Of a stretch of DNA of 64,000 nt, positions 1-9,100 are shown piece by piece. The DNA comes from Hyphomicrobiales bacterium (GTDB lineage Bacteria > Pseudomonadota > Alphaproteobacteria > Rhizobiales > Rhizobiaceae). The notes under the pieces were generated by a model. The model saw only the letters and a program-made list of their open reading frames with translations. It searched no databases and was not told the DNA's origin. The stretch is taken from contig UCHD01000012.1 in the NCBI GenBank assembly GCA_900472175.1, positions 89,532 to 153,531 of the forward strand, in the 5' to 3' direction. Within the stretch, counting starts at the first letter, position 1; the number at the start of each line of letters is the position of its first letter. The translations under genes and the position numbers were made by a program.

Positions 1-156
1 CTTGCAACGCTTGAGAAAAAACATGGTGTTTTGGAGCAGGAGCTCCACTCGGCTCTGACACAGCCGTCTGTCCAGGATCAGCATATTGCTGACATCAAGC
101 GTCGGAAGCTGCGCTTGAAGGACGAAATTGAGAAGATTCGTTCTTCAACTCACTGA
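1..156 (+). CDS. YdcH/DUF465-type small protein, C-terminal part
   Basis: The first 156 bases are open in frame 1 and end at a TGA, giving 51 visible codons; the start lies before the window. The visible part is a charged, strongly helical chain rich in Glu, Lys and Leu (LEKKHGVLEQEL, then IADIKRRKLRLKDEIEKI). That is the pattern of the short YdcH/DUF465 family, in which a 60-80 residue protein forms a helical hairpin. The family has no assigned enzymatic role. The ending KLRLKDEIEKIR is typical of these proteins. The family assignment rests on pattern recognition of a fragment, so another small coiled-coil protein is possible. Confidence 0.7.
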   Translation, partial: LATLEKKHGVLEQELHSALTQPSVQDQHIADIKRRKLRLKDEIEKIRSSTH

Positions 157-350
157 TTACATTTATCAATCTCATTCATCGGGAGGCTTGTGTTCCAGCG
201 CATACATTCAGACCGGAAAGCCAAAGCGAACTTTGAAGGCCGGTTTCAAGCACTGTTGATACGTGGACTTGGTTGGTGCGGACATGACGTTCGCCAAAAG
301 CCCGCAAGTATTGAGTTTCCCGATGACTGGCCCAGGCGGCCAAAATCCCG

Positions 351-617
351 TTAAGACCAGAACTGATCCAGCCAGAGATTGACCCGGTCGAACCCCGGCT
401 TGTTGATCGCATAAATCCGTTTCGTGCCTGATGCGGAAACGGAGACCAGATTTGAATCCAGCAGCGCCTTCAGATGCTGCGATACGGCTGGACGGCTGAT
501 CGGCAATCCCTCGGCCAGTTCATTCACGGTGCGTGGTGCGCGCCGCAATTCTTCCAGCAGATACCGCCGGTTGGGGTCCGAGATCGCATCGAAGGGATCA
601 GCGTGTGACATCGTCAA
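351..617 (-). CDS. ArsR-family winged-helix transcriptional regulator
   Basis: An 88-residue protein that is almost entirely one ArsR-type winged helix. The opening AISDPNRRYLLEELRRAP is the usual first helix, and ISRPAVSQHLKALLDSNLV is the recognition helix region. There is no Cys-rich metal site (no ELCVCDL-like box), so a metal sensor is unlikely. It resembles the non-metal ArsR group often paired with AHSA1 or transporter genes. It lies downstream of, and on the same strand as, the TauE/SafE-type permease with a 139 bp gap, so it may be transcribed with it or alone. The effector is unknown. Confidence 0.85.
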   Translation of the reverse strand: MTMSHADPFDAISDPNRRYLLEELRRAPRTVNELAEGLPISRPAVSQHLKALLDSNLVSVSASGTKRIYAINKPGFDRVNLWLDQFWS

Positions 618-756
618 AAGCTAGGAGAAATCAGGGCTTCCGGCAAGTGAATTGTGCAGTGCGGTAGAGAAATTTTGCCTTGCGGCATGCAAGCGTTGCG
701 TGCGGAGTTTTTTCCGCTTGGATCCATCCTTCACCAGTCCTGGTAGCAGACGGGCG

Positions 757-1533
757 CTAGCCTGCGGCAAGCGCGATAATTCCGTCATAGACAAGCTTGG
801 AGCCGGCCAGGAATGCCATCGTGTACATGAACGGGTAAAACACCTGCGGCTGCATGCGCCGCACAACCCAGGCGCCGGCCATGGTTGCCAGTATCGCCAG
901 CGGAAACAGCGTCAAGGAGGTGGTGAGGTTGCTCAAATCGAGCTGTCCGAGCGCGAAATAGGGAATGAGCTTGACGGCATTGAGGATGGCGAAGAACCGG
1001 ACGATCGTGCCGGTATATTCGCGTGGCGGCAATTTCAACGGCAGGGCGTAGATCTGGAATGGTGGGCCGCCGGCATGGGCGACAAAGCTGCCATAGCCCG
1101 CAAGGCCGCCGAACAATGTTGCCTGCACCGGCCTCTGCGGCTTGGCCGGTGTGATGATGCCTCGCCGCGCCCGCCAGAGATTGTAGACGTAGCGCAGCAC
1201 GAAAAGAACGGTGATTGCCCCAATGATCAACCTGAGCGCATCGCGCGGCACATAGGCGGCTGTGGCCCAGCCGATGACGATACCGACGAGAGCGCCCGGC
1301 AGGAGAATTTTGAGCGTCGTCATGTCGCCATGGTTTCGCCATGTCCAGAGCGCCACCAGATCCATGGCAATGAGGATCGGCAAAAGAAGTGCCGCCGCTT
1401 GTACCGGCGAGACGGCCAGCGATAAAAGCGGCACGCCCATCAGCGAAAGTGCTTCTCCCATGCCGCCCTTGCTGAAGCCGACGAGCAGAACTGCGGGAAT
1501 GGCAATGGCATAGAATTGAAAATCAGGAAGCAT
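757..1533 (-). CDS. TauE/SafE (TSUP) family membrane permease
   Basis: A 258-residue integral membrane protein with about eight hydrophobic segments in two halves. The first half begins with AIPAVLLVGFSKGGMGEALS and the second holds the HAGGPPFQIYALP motif, both typical of the TSUP family of sulfite, sulfonate or organosulfur exporters. It acts in the inner membrane; the substrate cannot be read from sequence. It is divergent from the ThiE-like gene across a 103 bp gap. An ArsR-type regulator follows on the same strand. Length and motifs are normal for the family. Confidence 0.88.
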   Translation of the reverse strand: MLPDFQFYAIAIPAVLLVGFSKGGMGEALSLMGVPLLSLAVSPVQAAALLLPILIAMDLVALWTWRNHGDMTTLKILLPGALVGIVIGWATAAYVPRDALRLIIGAITVLFVLRYVYNLWRARRGIITPAKPQRPVQATLFGGLAGYGSFVAHAGGPPFQIYALPLKLPPREYTGTIVRFFAILNAVKLIPYFALGQLDLSNLTTSLTLFPLAILATMAGAWVVRRMQPQVFYPFMYTMAFLAGSKLVYDGIIALAAG

Positions 1534-1636
1534 GGGTATCGGTTGATCCTTTTGCCGCTAGGGTCTATCGCTTTTGCAGATTGAAATCGAGTAGGGGTGA
1601 CGCGCGGGTGCGCATTTCACCGGGAATAGAGATATT

Positions 1637-2290
1637 ATGAGCAATACAGATAATCGCTGCCGCCTCGTCCTCATCGTGCCGGATATCGCCGATATCGACA
1701 GCCGGGCGCACATTCTGGGCGATGCGTTGCGCGGTGGCGATGTCGCCTCCGTGATCGTGCCGCAATACGGCCTGGACGATCATACGTTCCAGAAACATGC
1801 CGAAGTGCTGGTGCCTGTCATCCAGAAAGCGGGCGCGGCAGCACTGATCGCAGGCGATACGCGCGTTGCTGGCCGTGCCAAGGCTGACGGCCTGCATGTG
1901 ACCGGCAATGCCGCGGAACTGGCGGAGACAGTGGAAAAATTCACGCCCAAGCTGATCGTCGGCGGCGGCAATGCGGCCGATCGGCACCATGCACTGGAAA
2001 TGGGTGAAATTCGCCCGGATTATGTATTTTTCGGCAAGATCGATGGCGATATCAAGCCGGAAGCGCATCCGAAGAATGTGGCGCTGGCCGAGTGGTGGGC
2101 CTCGATGATCGAAATTCCCTGCATCGTCATGGGCGGCACGGATCCGGGATCGGTGCTGGCCGTTGCCGAAAGCGGCGCCGAATTCGTCGCCTTGCGGCTG
2201 GCCGTGTTTGCGGCGCCCGAACAGGCCCCGGCCATCGTTGCAAGCGTCAATGCGCTTCTTGACGAAAAAGCGCCACGGTTTGAAGCTTAA
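1637..2290 (+). CDS. ThiE/TenI-like TIM-barrel protein (annotated thiamine phosphate synthase in relatives)
   Basis: A 217-residue alpha/beta barrel of the thiamine monophosphate synthase/TenI superfamily. Order of elements: N-terminal strand LVLIVPDIAD, a conserved AALIAGDTRVAGRAKADGLH segment (about residues 69-88), KLIVGGGN, and the phosphate-binding-like IVMGGTD (about 160). Close relatives in rhizobia carry the name thiamine phosphate synthase. However, the Gln-Glu/Asp-Asp pyrophosphate/metal motif expected after the DGLHV strand reads TGNAAE, and the expected Thr-x-Thr-Lys loop reads FFGKIDGDIKPEA. Catalytic activity as ThiE is therefore doubtful; a TenI-like or other role is possible. 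It starts an apparent two-gene unit with the Sel1-repeat gene (9 bp gap). Confidence 0.75.
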   Translation: MSNTDNRCRLVLIVPDIADIDSRAHILGDALRGGDVASVIVPQYGLDDHTFQKHAEVLVPVIQKAGAAALIAGDTRVAGRAKADGLHVTGNAAELAETVEKFTPKLIVGGGNAADRHHALEMGEIRPDYVFFGKIDGDIKPEAHPKNVALAEWWASMIEIPCIVMGGTDPGSVLAVAESGAEFVALRLAVFAAPEQAPAIVASVNALLDEKAPRFEA

Positions 2291-2299
2291 GACATTTGC

Positions 2300-3481
2300 A
2301 TGTTGATCCGTCGTTCTCCATCGCTGCGCCGAATTCCTCTCCTTTTGCTGGGAGCAGCCCTTATGGCCGCGCCGTCCGGCCTTCGTGCCGACGACGCGCT
2401 GCCAGGTGTCAACGATGCCGCGCCGGCTGTTGTTCAGGACGAAAACGACGAGGGTGTGGTTGCCAAGCGCGGCCGCATCACTCCGTTTAACGGCGCTGCG
2501 CTGCCGGAAGGTGAAATCCCGGCCTTGCAGTCTCCCGAAGACGCCAAGAAGGCCGATGCGAAAAAGCTGGAGCCTTCGTCCGGCGTCAACGTGCTGGAGC
2601 GGATGGGTGCCGAACTGCCGGCCTTGCCGCAGGAAAAGCCCTTCGAGGGCAAGGCCGACGATGCCTATGGTGCGTTTCAGCGCGGTTATTACTTGACGGC
2701 GATGGAAATGGCTCTGCCGCGTGCCCAGCTTGGCGATGCGGCGGCGCAGACGCTGGTCGCTGAAATCTTTTCGCAGGGGCTCGGCGTTGCCCGCAACAAG
2801 AAGGATGCGGCATTCTGGTATGGCCAGGCGGCCAATTCCGGTGATCCGGCGGCGATGTTCAAATACGCGCTGCTGTTGATGGAAGGCCGCGATGTCACCC
2901 GCGACAAGAAGAGGTCGGAAGAGCTGATGAAGAAGGCGGCCGATCTCGGCAATTCTTCGGCGCAGTTCAATTACGGCCAGTTGCTTGTCGCCGACATGCC
3001 GGGCGAAAAGGGCCTGAAGGCAGCACTTCCTTATTATGAAAAATCCGCTGAACAAGGCATTGCCGATGCGCAATATGCCCTGTCGCAGATCTATCTCAAT
3101 GTCGACGGCATCGATGACAACAAGCGGGCGAAGGCACGCGACTGGTTGCAGCGCGCTGCCAAGGCCGGGTTTGACACCGCGCAGTTGGACCTTGCCATCT
3201 GGATGGTCGATGGCATTGGCGGTGACCGCAACCTCGAGGAAGGCTTCAGGTGGATGTCGCGGGCAGCCGGCGGCGGCAATGTCGTGGCGCAGAACAAGCT
3301 CTCGCATCTCTATATCAATGCGATCGGCACGCGGCCCGATCCGATCGAGGCCGCGAAATGGTATGTCTTGTCGCGCCGGGCGGGGCTGAAGGACGCAGCT
3401 CTTGAGGATTTCTATCTGGGGCTGACGGATGAACAGCAGAAGGCGGCGCTGAGCGCTGCCAATAAATACCGGTCGTCCTGA
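2300..3481 (+). CDS. Secreted Sel1-repeat (TPR-like) protein
   Basis: A 393-residue protein with an N-terminal signal peptide (basic RRSPSLRR then hydrophobic LLLLGAALMAA, cleavage likely near LRADDA). It continues with a low-complexity linker to about residue 110 and then six or seven Sel1-type repeats of about 36 residues. Repeat hallmarks include AAAQTLVAEIFSQGLGV, DAAFWYGQAANSGDPAAM and EGFRWMSRAAGGGN. Sel1 repeats make a solenoid for protein-protein contact, so a periplasmic scaffold is likely; the partner is unknown. It is co-directional with the ThiE-like gene 9 bp upstream, and efp follows after about 100 bp. Confidence 0.88.
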   Translation: MLIRRSPSLRRIPLLLLGAALMAAPSGLRADDALPGVNDAAPAVVQDENDEGVVAKRGRITPFNGAALPEGEIPALQSPEDAKKADAKKLEPSSGVNVLERMGAELPALPQEKPFEGKADDAYGAFQRGYYLTAMEMALPRAQLGDAAAQTLVAEIFSQGLGVARNKKDAAFWYGQAANSGDPAAMFKYALLLMEGRDVTRDKKRSEELMKKAADLGNSSAQFNYGQLLVADMPGEKGLKAALPYYEKSAEQGIADAQYALSQIYLNVDGIDDNKRAKARDWLQRAAKAGFDTAQLDLAIWMVDGIGGDRNLEEGFRWMSRAAGGGNVVAQNKLSHLYINAIGTRPDPIEAAKWYVLSRRAGLKDAALEDFYLGLTDEQQKAALSAANKYRSS

Positions 3482-3586
3482 TCGAGTTTTTGCGGCAAGA
3501 CTTGAACTTTCGGGGGTTTTGTGGTCTTGAAGCGCCGGATTGGCTGGCCGTAGGGGCGGCTTTCAGTTCTTTAGGGAATGCTCCCC

Positions 3587-4150
3587 ATGAAAATCAACGG
3601 TAATGAAATTCGCCCCGGCAGCGTGGTCGAGCACAATGGTGGCCTCTGGGCTGCCGTCAAATGCAATACCGTCAAGCCCGGCAAGGGTGGCGCTTTCAAT
3701 CAGGTGGAACTGAAGAACCTGATCGATGGCACCAAGCTGAACGAGCGTTTTCGCTCGTCGGAAACCGTTGAACTGGTCACTCTTGAACTGAAAGACTTCC
3801 AGTTTCTCTATGAACAGGGCGATGCGCTGGTGTTCATGGACAATGAGAGCTATGAACAGCTGGAATTGCAGAAGGATTTCGTCGGCGATCGCGCCACCTT
3901 CCTGCAGGACGGCATGATGGTGACGGTGAAGCTTTACGACGAGAAGCCGATCGGTATCTCGCTGCCGGATCAGGTGGTGCTGACGATCGCGGAAGCGGAT
4001 CCGGTGGTAAAAGGCCAGACGGCGGCATCCTCCTACAAGCCGGCGATCATGGAAAATGGCGTTCGCGTCATGGTTCCGCCGTTCGTCGAGACCGGAGAGC
4101 GCATTCTGGTCGATACCAATGAAATTACCTATCTCCGCCGCGCGGACTGA
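3587..4150 (+). CDS. efp: Elongation factor P
   Basis: A 187-residue EF-P, which binds between the ribosomal P and E sites and relieves stalling at polyproline stretches. The chosen start, an ATG giving [13 protein letters not shown], matches the family N-terminus; an in-frame ATG three codons earlier is less likely. The conserved loop VKPGKGGAF places the tip lysine at residue 33, equivalent to the modified Lys34 of E. coli; no modification genes lie nearby. The C-terminus contains [13 protein letters not shown] and [15 protein letters not shown], signatures of domains II/III. A rho-independent terminator follows at about 4176. Confidence 0.95.
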   Translation: MKINGNEIRPGSVVEHNGGLWAAVKCNTVKPGKGGAFNQVELKNLIDGTKLNERFRSSETVELVTLELKDFQFLYEQGDALVFMDNESYEQLELQKDFVGDRATFLQDGMMVTVKLYDEKPIGISLPDQVVLTIAEADPVVKGQTAASSYKPAIMENGVRVMVPPFVETGERILVDTNEITYLRRAD

Positions 4151-4175
4151 TCCGCAGCGGCACATCTGAATTTCT

Positions 4176-4206
4176 CCGGCCGTTCCTGCGGCCGGTTTTC
4201 TGTTTC
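4176..4206 (+). terminator. Rho-independent terminator after efp
   Basis: Perfect 7 bp stem (CCGGCCG / CGGCCGG) with a 6-nt loop, followed by TTTTCTGTTT. It sits 26 bp after the efp stop and before the next gene. Confidence 0.75.
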
Positions 4207-4220
4207 GAAGGAAAGCCAAA

Positions 4221-5021
4221 ATGGCACGCTCAGCTCTTCTCAATGTCATGGTCCAGGCCGCGTTCAAGGCCGGCAAGTCCCTGGCGCGCGATTTCGGCGA
4301 AGTGCAGAACCTGCAGGTCTCGTTGAAGGGACCCGGCGATTATGTTTCGCAGGCCGATCGCAAGGCGGAAAAGCTGCTCCGCGAAGAGCTTTTGAAGGCT
4401 CGCCCGACCTATGGCTTCCTCGGCGAGGAAAGCGAAGAGATCGCCGGCACCGATGGCGCGCATCGCTGGATCGTCGATCCGCTGGATGGAACGACCAACT
4501 TTCTGCACGGTATTCCGCATTTCGCGATTTCGGTGGCGCTTGAGCGTCAGGGCGAGATTGTTGCCGCTGTCATTCTCAATCCGGCGACCGACGAACTCTA
4601 TACGGCTGAGCGGGGCGGCGGCGCCTTCCTCAACGATCGCCGTCTGCGCGTTTCTGCCCGCAAGAGCCTTTCGGATGCCGTCATCGGCACCGGTACGCCG
4701 CATCTGGGTGTTGCCAATCACGGCACCTATCTGGTCGAGCTGCGCCACGTCATGGGCGAAGTGGCGGGCGTGCGCCGCATGGGCGCTGCCTCGCTTGATC
4801 TGGCCTATGTCGCGGCCGGCCGTTTCGACGGTTTCTGGGAACGCGGCCTGATGCCGTGGGACCTTGCGGCTGGCATCCTCTTGATTCGCGAAGCCGGTGG
4901 GTGGGTCGCCGATATCGACGGTGGCAACAAGCCGATGGATGACGGCTCGATCGTTGCTGGCAACGAATATATCCGCAAGGCGCTGCATGACGTGCTGCAC
5001 CGCCCCATCCCGGGCAAGTAA
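4221..5021 (+). CDS. suhB: Inositol monophosphatase family protein (SuhB-like)
   Basis: A 266-residue Mg-dependent, lithium-sensitive-type phosphatase. All three family motifs are present: GEESEE (E69-E70), WIVDPLDGTTNF (D86, D89; the metal-binding core) and PWDLAAGILLIREAGG near residue 213. Expected activity is hydrolysis of inositol monophosphate or a related sugar phosphate in the cytoplasm; SuhB homologues also bind the rRNA antitermination complex in E. coli. The start follows an AAGGAAAG Shine-Dalgarno. It stands alone between the efp terminator and the stator-like pair. Confidence 0.92.
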   Translation: MARSALLNVMVQAAFKAGKSLARDFGEVQNLQVSLKGPGDYVSQADRKAEKLLREELLKARPTYGFLGEESEEIAGTDGAHRWIVDPLDGTTNFLHGIPHFAISVALERQGEIVAAVILNPATDELYTAERGGGAFLNDRRLRVSARKSLSDAVIGTGTPHLGVANHGTYLVELRHVMGEVAGVRRMGAASLDLAYVAAGRFDGFWERGLMPWDLAAGILLIREAGGWVADIDGGNKPMDDGSIVAGNEYIRKALHDVLHRPIPGK

Positions 5022-5180
5022 GCACCAGTCAGCCTGAACGGGCAGCGTTTCATCCTGTTGAAGTTGCCCGTTGTTTCCCCTTCAATTTGGCGCAAAGTTC
5101 CTCTAGTCTCCGCCCCATCGTTGCCCTACCTGTTGTTGCAGGCAGGGCCGCAGCACTGGCAAACCGGAGAGTAGAGCCCC

Positions 5181-6284
5181 ATGGCGAAATTAGAACTGTC
5201 CGGATGGGATGCCGACGGAGGTTTGAACGAGGGGTACAACCCCAACAAACTGTCGAGCCCGATGGTCTTCTTCTGGACGATGGTGATCTTCCTGATCATT
5301 GTCGGGTTTGTTGCAGCCATCCTGTTTCGCCAGGCACAGGCGGCCTTCCTCAGCAATCCGGGCCTGAATGGCCTGATTTTCGGCGTTCTGCTGATTGGCG
5401 TTCTGCTGGTTTTCAACCATGTCTTCAGCCTGCGGCCGGAAGTCCGCTGGTTCAATTCCTTCCGCGCTGCAGGCAGCGCCGAGAAGGTCGGCCGCGATCC
5501 CGTGCTTCTGGCGCCGATGCGGGCGTTGATCGGTCAGCGTCATTCGATGTCGATCTCGACGACGGCGCTGCGTTCGATTCTCGATTCGATTGCCACCCGG
5601 CTGGACGAATCACGCGACACTTCGCGATACCTGATCGGCCTTCTGGTCTTCCTCGGGCTGCTTGGTACGTTCTGGGGCCTGCTTGGCACGATCGGCTCGA
5701 TCAATACCGTCATCCAATCTCTGGATGCAGGAACAGGAAGTACAGAAGACGTCCTGGCCGCACTGAAGACCGGCCTGTCCGCTCCTTTGACTGGCATGGG
5801 TACGGCATTCTCGACATCGCTTTTCGGTCTGTCCGGTTCGCTGATCCTGGGCTTTCTCGACCTGCAGGCCGGCCGGGCGCAGAACCGCTTCTACACGGAA
5901 CTCGAAAACTGGCTGTCATCGGTCACCGATGTCAGCTCCGACGTGATGGCGGCACCCGGCAAACCGGGCACTGCGCCGGTCGAGGAGTTGCGTCAGCTGA
6001 CCGAGCAACTGGCTCGCCTCAATCAGGACGGCGGCATGAACCAGCGCACCACGGCCGCGATGGCGAGCCTTGCCGAAGGCATTCAAGGGCTGGTGAAGAA
6101 CATGCGCGGCGAGCAGCAAATGCTGCGCGACTGGATCGAGGCACAGCAGGAGGAAGCAAAGTCGATGCGCAAGACGCTCGACAAGCTGTCGGCCCGCATC
6201 GGTCAGGCGGATAAGATACCCGCGCATCCAGAGAGAACGCCGTCCAGGCTTGCCCGTATCGAAGACACCGGAGGGAATGACTGA
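5181..6284 (+). CDS. MotA/TolQ/ExbB-type proton channel subunit
   Basis: A 367-residue inner-membrane protein. Transmembrane segments are near residues 32-55 (FFWTMVIFLIIVGFVAAILF), 70-90, 155-180 (LLVFLGLLGTFWGLLGTIGS) and 205-230. The last two carry the Gly/Thr-rich MotA/ExbB core. The C-terminal 130 residues are a cytoplasmic helical tail rich in Gln, Glu and Lys. This is longer than a TolQ or ExbB (about 230-240). The next gene overlaps its stop by one base (TGATG) and encodes a MotB-like OmpA protein, so the two probably form one ion-driven, peptidoglycan-anchored complex. It is distinct from the tolQ of this window; the function is unknown. Confidence 0.87.
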   Translation: MAKLELSGWDADGGLNEGYNPNKLSSPMVFFWTMVIFLIIVGFVAAILFRQAQAAFLSNPGLNGLIFGVLLIGVLLVFNHVFSLRPEVRWFNSFRAAGSAEKVGRDPVLLAPMRALIGQRHSMSISTTALRSILDSIATRLDESRDTSRYLIGLLVFLGLLGTFWGLLGTIGSINTVIQSLDAGTGSTEDVLAALKTGLSAPLTGMGTAFSTSLFGLSGSLILGFLDLQAGRAQNRFYTELENWLSSVTDVSSDVMAAPGKPGTAPVEELRQLTEQLARLNQDGGMNQRTTAAMASLAEGIQGLVKNMRGEQQMLRDWIEAQQEEAKSMRKTLDKLSARIGQADKIPAHPERTPSRLARIEDTGGND

Positions 6285-7315
6285 TGGCACTGGCGCGCAA
6301 GGGCCGCAGCCAGAGGACTGTCGATTACTGGCCGGGTTTTGTCGATGCGCTGTCGACGCTGCTCTTGTCCATCATGTTCCTGCTCTGCGTCTTCGTGCTC
6401 GGGCAGTTTCTGCTCAGCCGCGAAATCAGCGGCAAGGATGATGTGCTCAACCGGCTGAACAGCCAGATCAACGAATTGACCCAGCTTCTGGCCCTGGAAA
6501 AGGGCGGCAAGCAGGATCTCGAGGATTCGCTGGCCAACCTCCAGGCCTCGCTGGCGACGTCCGAGGGCGAGCGCTCGCGGCTGCAGGCGCTGCTGCAGCA
6601 GGGGGCAGGCAGTTCCGATACCGCAAACCAACAGATCGGCGACCTGACGGGCAAGCTCGATGCCGAAAAGCAGGTGAGCACAAGGGCGATGAGCCAGATC
6701 GATCTGCTCAATCAGCAGATTGCTGCGCTGCGCAGCCAGATCGCCGCTATCGAGGGCGCGTTGCAGGCATCCGAAGCCAAGGACAATGCCTCGCAGACAA
6801 AGATCGCCGACCTCGGCCGCCGCCTGAACGTCGCGCTGGCGCAGCGCGTGCAGGAACTCAATCGCTACCGTTCCGATTTCTTCGGGCGGCTGCGCGAAAT
6901 TCTGTCCGACCGTGAGAATATTCGCATTGTCGGCGACCGTTTCGTCTTCCAGTCGGAGGTTTTGTTTCCGTCCGGCGGTAACGAGCTGAACCCGGCAGGC
7001 CAGGAAGAGATGGCCAAGCTCGCCTCGGCTTTGCTCGATCTTGCCAAGGAAATTCCCTCCGAGATCAACTGGGTGCTTCGTGTCGATGGTCATACGGACA
7101 ATGTGCCGTTATCCGGCACCGGCCGCTATGTCGACAACTGGGAGCTTTCGTCTGCCCGTGCGACGTCGGTGGTTAAATTCCTGATTTCCAAGGGAGTTCC
7201 CGCCAATCGTCTGGTTGCCGCCGGCTTTGGCGAATTTCAGCCGATTGCCGAGGGCGATACTCCGGAAGCGCGCTCCCAGAACCGCCGTATCGAGTTGAAG
7301 CTCACCGAGAAGTAG
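6284..7315 (+). CDS. MotB-like OmpA-domain peptidoglycan-binding protein
   Basis: A 343-residue partner of the upstream channel protein. Residues 10-45 hold one transmembrane segment that includes FVDALSTLLLSIMFLL; its Asp is placed like the proton-carrying Asp of MotB/TolR/ExbD. Residues 50-190 are a long Gln/Leu/Ala-rich coiled coil. Residues 230-343 are an OmpA C-terminal domain (VDGHTDNVPL, WELSSARATSVV, RSQNRRIELKL) that should bind peptidoglycan. The gene overlaps the previous one by one base, so the two are translationally coupled. Such pairs are conserved in rhizobia but lack a proven job; they are not next to flagellar genes here. Confidence 0.88.
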   Translation: MALARKGRSQRTVDYWPGFVDALSTLLLSIMFLLCVFVLGQFLLSREISGKDDVLNRLNSQINELTQLLALEKGGKQDLEDSLANLQASLATSEGERSRLQALLQQGAGSSDTANQQIGDLTGKLDAEKQVSTRAMSQIDLLNQQIAALRSQIAAIEGALQASEAKDNASQTKIADLGRRLNVALAQRVQELNRYRSDFFGRLREILSDRENIRIVGDRFVFQSEVLFPSGGNELNPAGQEEMAKLASALLDLAKEIPSEINWVLRVDGHTDNVPLSGTGRYVDNWELSSARATSVVKFLISKGVPANRLVAAGFGEFQPIAEGDTPEARSQNRRIELKLTEK

Positions 7316-7436
7316 CGGATGCCGCCGCGGTTTGGCGCGGCGATCCATCATTCTTTGCCATGAATTTTCCGGTCGTGTTCCCGTTGCCCTGACGTTTACG
7401 TGTGCGTAATGTCCGGTAAGGTGGAGCTGCAGGAGG

Positions 7437-9086
7437 ATGCGGATGGATTGCGATGTTCTGGTGATCGGGGCGGGTCTTGCCGGTCTCGTGACCGCCGTGG
7501 AGGCTGCCGATCGCGGGCTACGCGTCATCGTTCTTGATCAGGAAGGCGAACAGAATCTCGGTGGGCAAGCCTTCTGGTCGCTCGGTGGTCTTCTGTTTGT
7601 CGATAGTCCGGAGCAGCGCCGCATGCGCATCCGCGATGCGCTCGATCTTGCCCGTCAGGACTGGATGGGGTCGGCGCAGTTCGATCGCCCCGAAGACTAT
7701 TGGCCGCGCCGCTGGGCCGAGGCCTATCTCGATTTTGCAGCGAACGAAAAACGGTCTTGGCTGCACAGTCAGGGCATGCGCTGGTTTCCGGTGGTCGGCT
7801 GGGCGGAGCGGGGCGGTGGGCTGGCCCATGGGCACGGAAATTCGGTGCCTCGCTTCCACGTGACCTGGGGGACTGGACCGGGCGTGCTGGCGCCGTTCAT
7901 CGCTCGGGCGCGAGCGCTGGAGGCGCGGGGCCGCATTCGCTTTCGCTTCCGCCATCAGGTGAATGAATTGATCATGAGCAATGGCGCGGTTACCGGAGCG
8001 CGTGGCTCGGTGCTGAAAAACGACGGCGTGCCGCGTGGCCAGCGCAGTTCGCGCGAGGTGGTTGACGAATTCTGGTTCGAGGCCGGTGCTGTCGTCGTCT
8101 CGTCCGGCGGCATCGGTGGCAATCACGATATGGTCCGCAAGCAATGGCCGGTCGACCGGTTGGGGCCGCCGCCGAGCTTCATGGTCAGTGGTGTGCCGGA
8201 TTATGTCGATGGGCGGATGATTGAGATCGCCGAGCATGCGCGCGGATCGGTGATCAACAAGGACCGCATGTGGCATTATACCGAGGGCTTGAGAAACTTC
8301 GATCCGGTCTGGCCGAACCACGGGATCCGTATCCTGCCCGGGCCATCCTCGTTCTGGTGCGATGCTGATGGCAACCGTTTCGCAGCCCCTGCCATGCCGG
8401 GCTTCGATACGCTCGGCACATTGAAGGCCATCCGCAAGACCGGGGCCGACTACAGCTGGTTCATCCTCACCAAGGCGATCATCAAGAAGGAATTCGCGCT
8501 GTCGGGTTCCGAGCAGAACCCGGATCTGACCGGCAAGAATATTCCGCTGCTCCTGAAAAGGCTCGGTAAAAACCCGCCGGGGCCGGTGCAGGCTTTCATG
8601 GACAAGGGCGAGGATTTTATTGTTCGTGACCGGCTGGAGGATCTGGTCGAGGCGATGAATGCCCTGAGCGGCGAGGAGCGGCTTTCGCTGGACCATCTGC
8701 GTGGCCAGATCGAGGCACGCGACCGGGAGATCGATAACACCTTCTCCAAGGACGCGCAGATCACGGCCATCCGGGGTGCGCGCAACTATCTTGGCGACAG
8801 GCTGATGCGGACTGCCAAACCGCACCGGCTGCTCGATCCCAAAGCCGGGCCGCTGATCGCCGTGCGGCTGAATATCCTGACGCGGAAAACGCTGGGTGGC
8901 TTGCAGACGGACCTGAATGGCCGGGTGCTGGAACTGTCGGGTGAGCCTGTTCCGGGGCTTTATGCGGCCGGTGAGGTCGCCGGTTTCGGCGGCGGCGGCA
9001 TGCATGGTTATAATGCGCTCGAAGGCACGTTTCTCGGCGGCTGCCTGTTCTCGGGCCGCATTGCCGGACGCAGCGTCGGCGTCTGA
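7437..9086 (+). CDS. FAD-binding dehydrogenase (fumarate reductase/KsdD-like)
   Basis: A 549-residue flavoprotein. The Rossmann motif VLVIGAGLAGLVTAVEAA lies at residues 7-24. NLGGQAFWSLGGLLFVD (about 40) is a substrate-domain motif, and the C-terminal GLYAAGEVAGFGGGGMHG is the typical second FAD contact. It belongs to the FAD_binding_2 group that includes 3-ketosteroid dehydrogenases and fumarate reductase flavoproteins, but the substrate is not predictable. An alternative ATG two codons downstream is equally possible. It is convergent with the binding-protein gene and separated from it by a strong hairpin. Confidence 0.87.
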   Translation: MRMDCDVLVIGAGLAGLVTAVEAADRGLRVIVLDQEGEQNLGGQAFWSLGGLLFVDSPEQRRMRIRDALDLARQDWMGSAQFDRPEDYWPRRWAEAYLDFAANEKRSWLHSQGMRWFPVVGWAERGGGLAHGHGNSVPRFHVTWGTGPGVLAPFIARARALEARGRIRFRFRHQVNELIMSNGAVTGARGSVLKNDGVPRGQRSSREVVDEFWFEAGAVVVSSGGIGGNHDMVRKQWPVDRLGPPPSFMVSGVPDYVDGRMIEIAEHARGSVINKDRMWHYTEGLRNFDPVWPNHGIRILPGPSSFWCDADGNRFAAPAMPGFDTLGTLKAIRKTGADYSWFILTKAIIKKEFALSGSEQNPDLTGKNIPLLLKRLGKNPPGPVQAFMDKGEDFIVRDRLEDLVEAMNALSGEERLSLDHLRGQIEARDREIDNTFSKDAQITAIRGARNYLGDRLMRTAKPHRLLDPKAGPLIAVRLNILTRKTLGGLQTDLNGRVLELSGEPVPGLYAAGEVAGFGGGGMHGYNALEGTFLGGCLFSGRIAGRSVGV

Positions 9087-9100
9087 GTGGACGCGGGAAG

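Noticed and set aside
1565-3307. 580-codon open frame opposite the ThiE-like and Sel1 genes
   Set aside because: It covers two well-supported genes on the other strand and has no recognisable domain.
5181-7315. Possible ZorA/ZorB pair of a Zorya defence system
   Set aside because: The MotA-like plus OmpA-domain pairing is similar, but no ZorC, ZorD or ZorE gene (helicase/nuclease) follows; the next gene is an FAD dehydrogenase.
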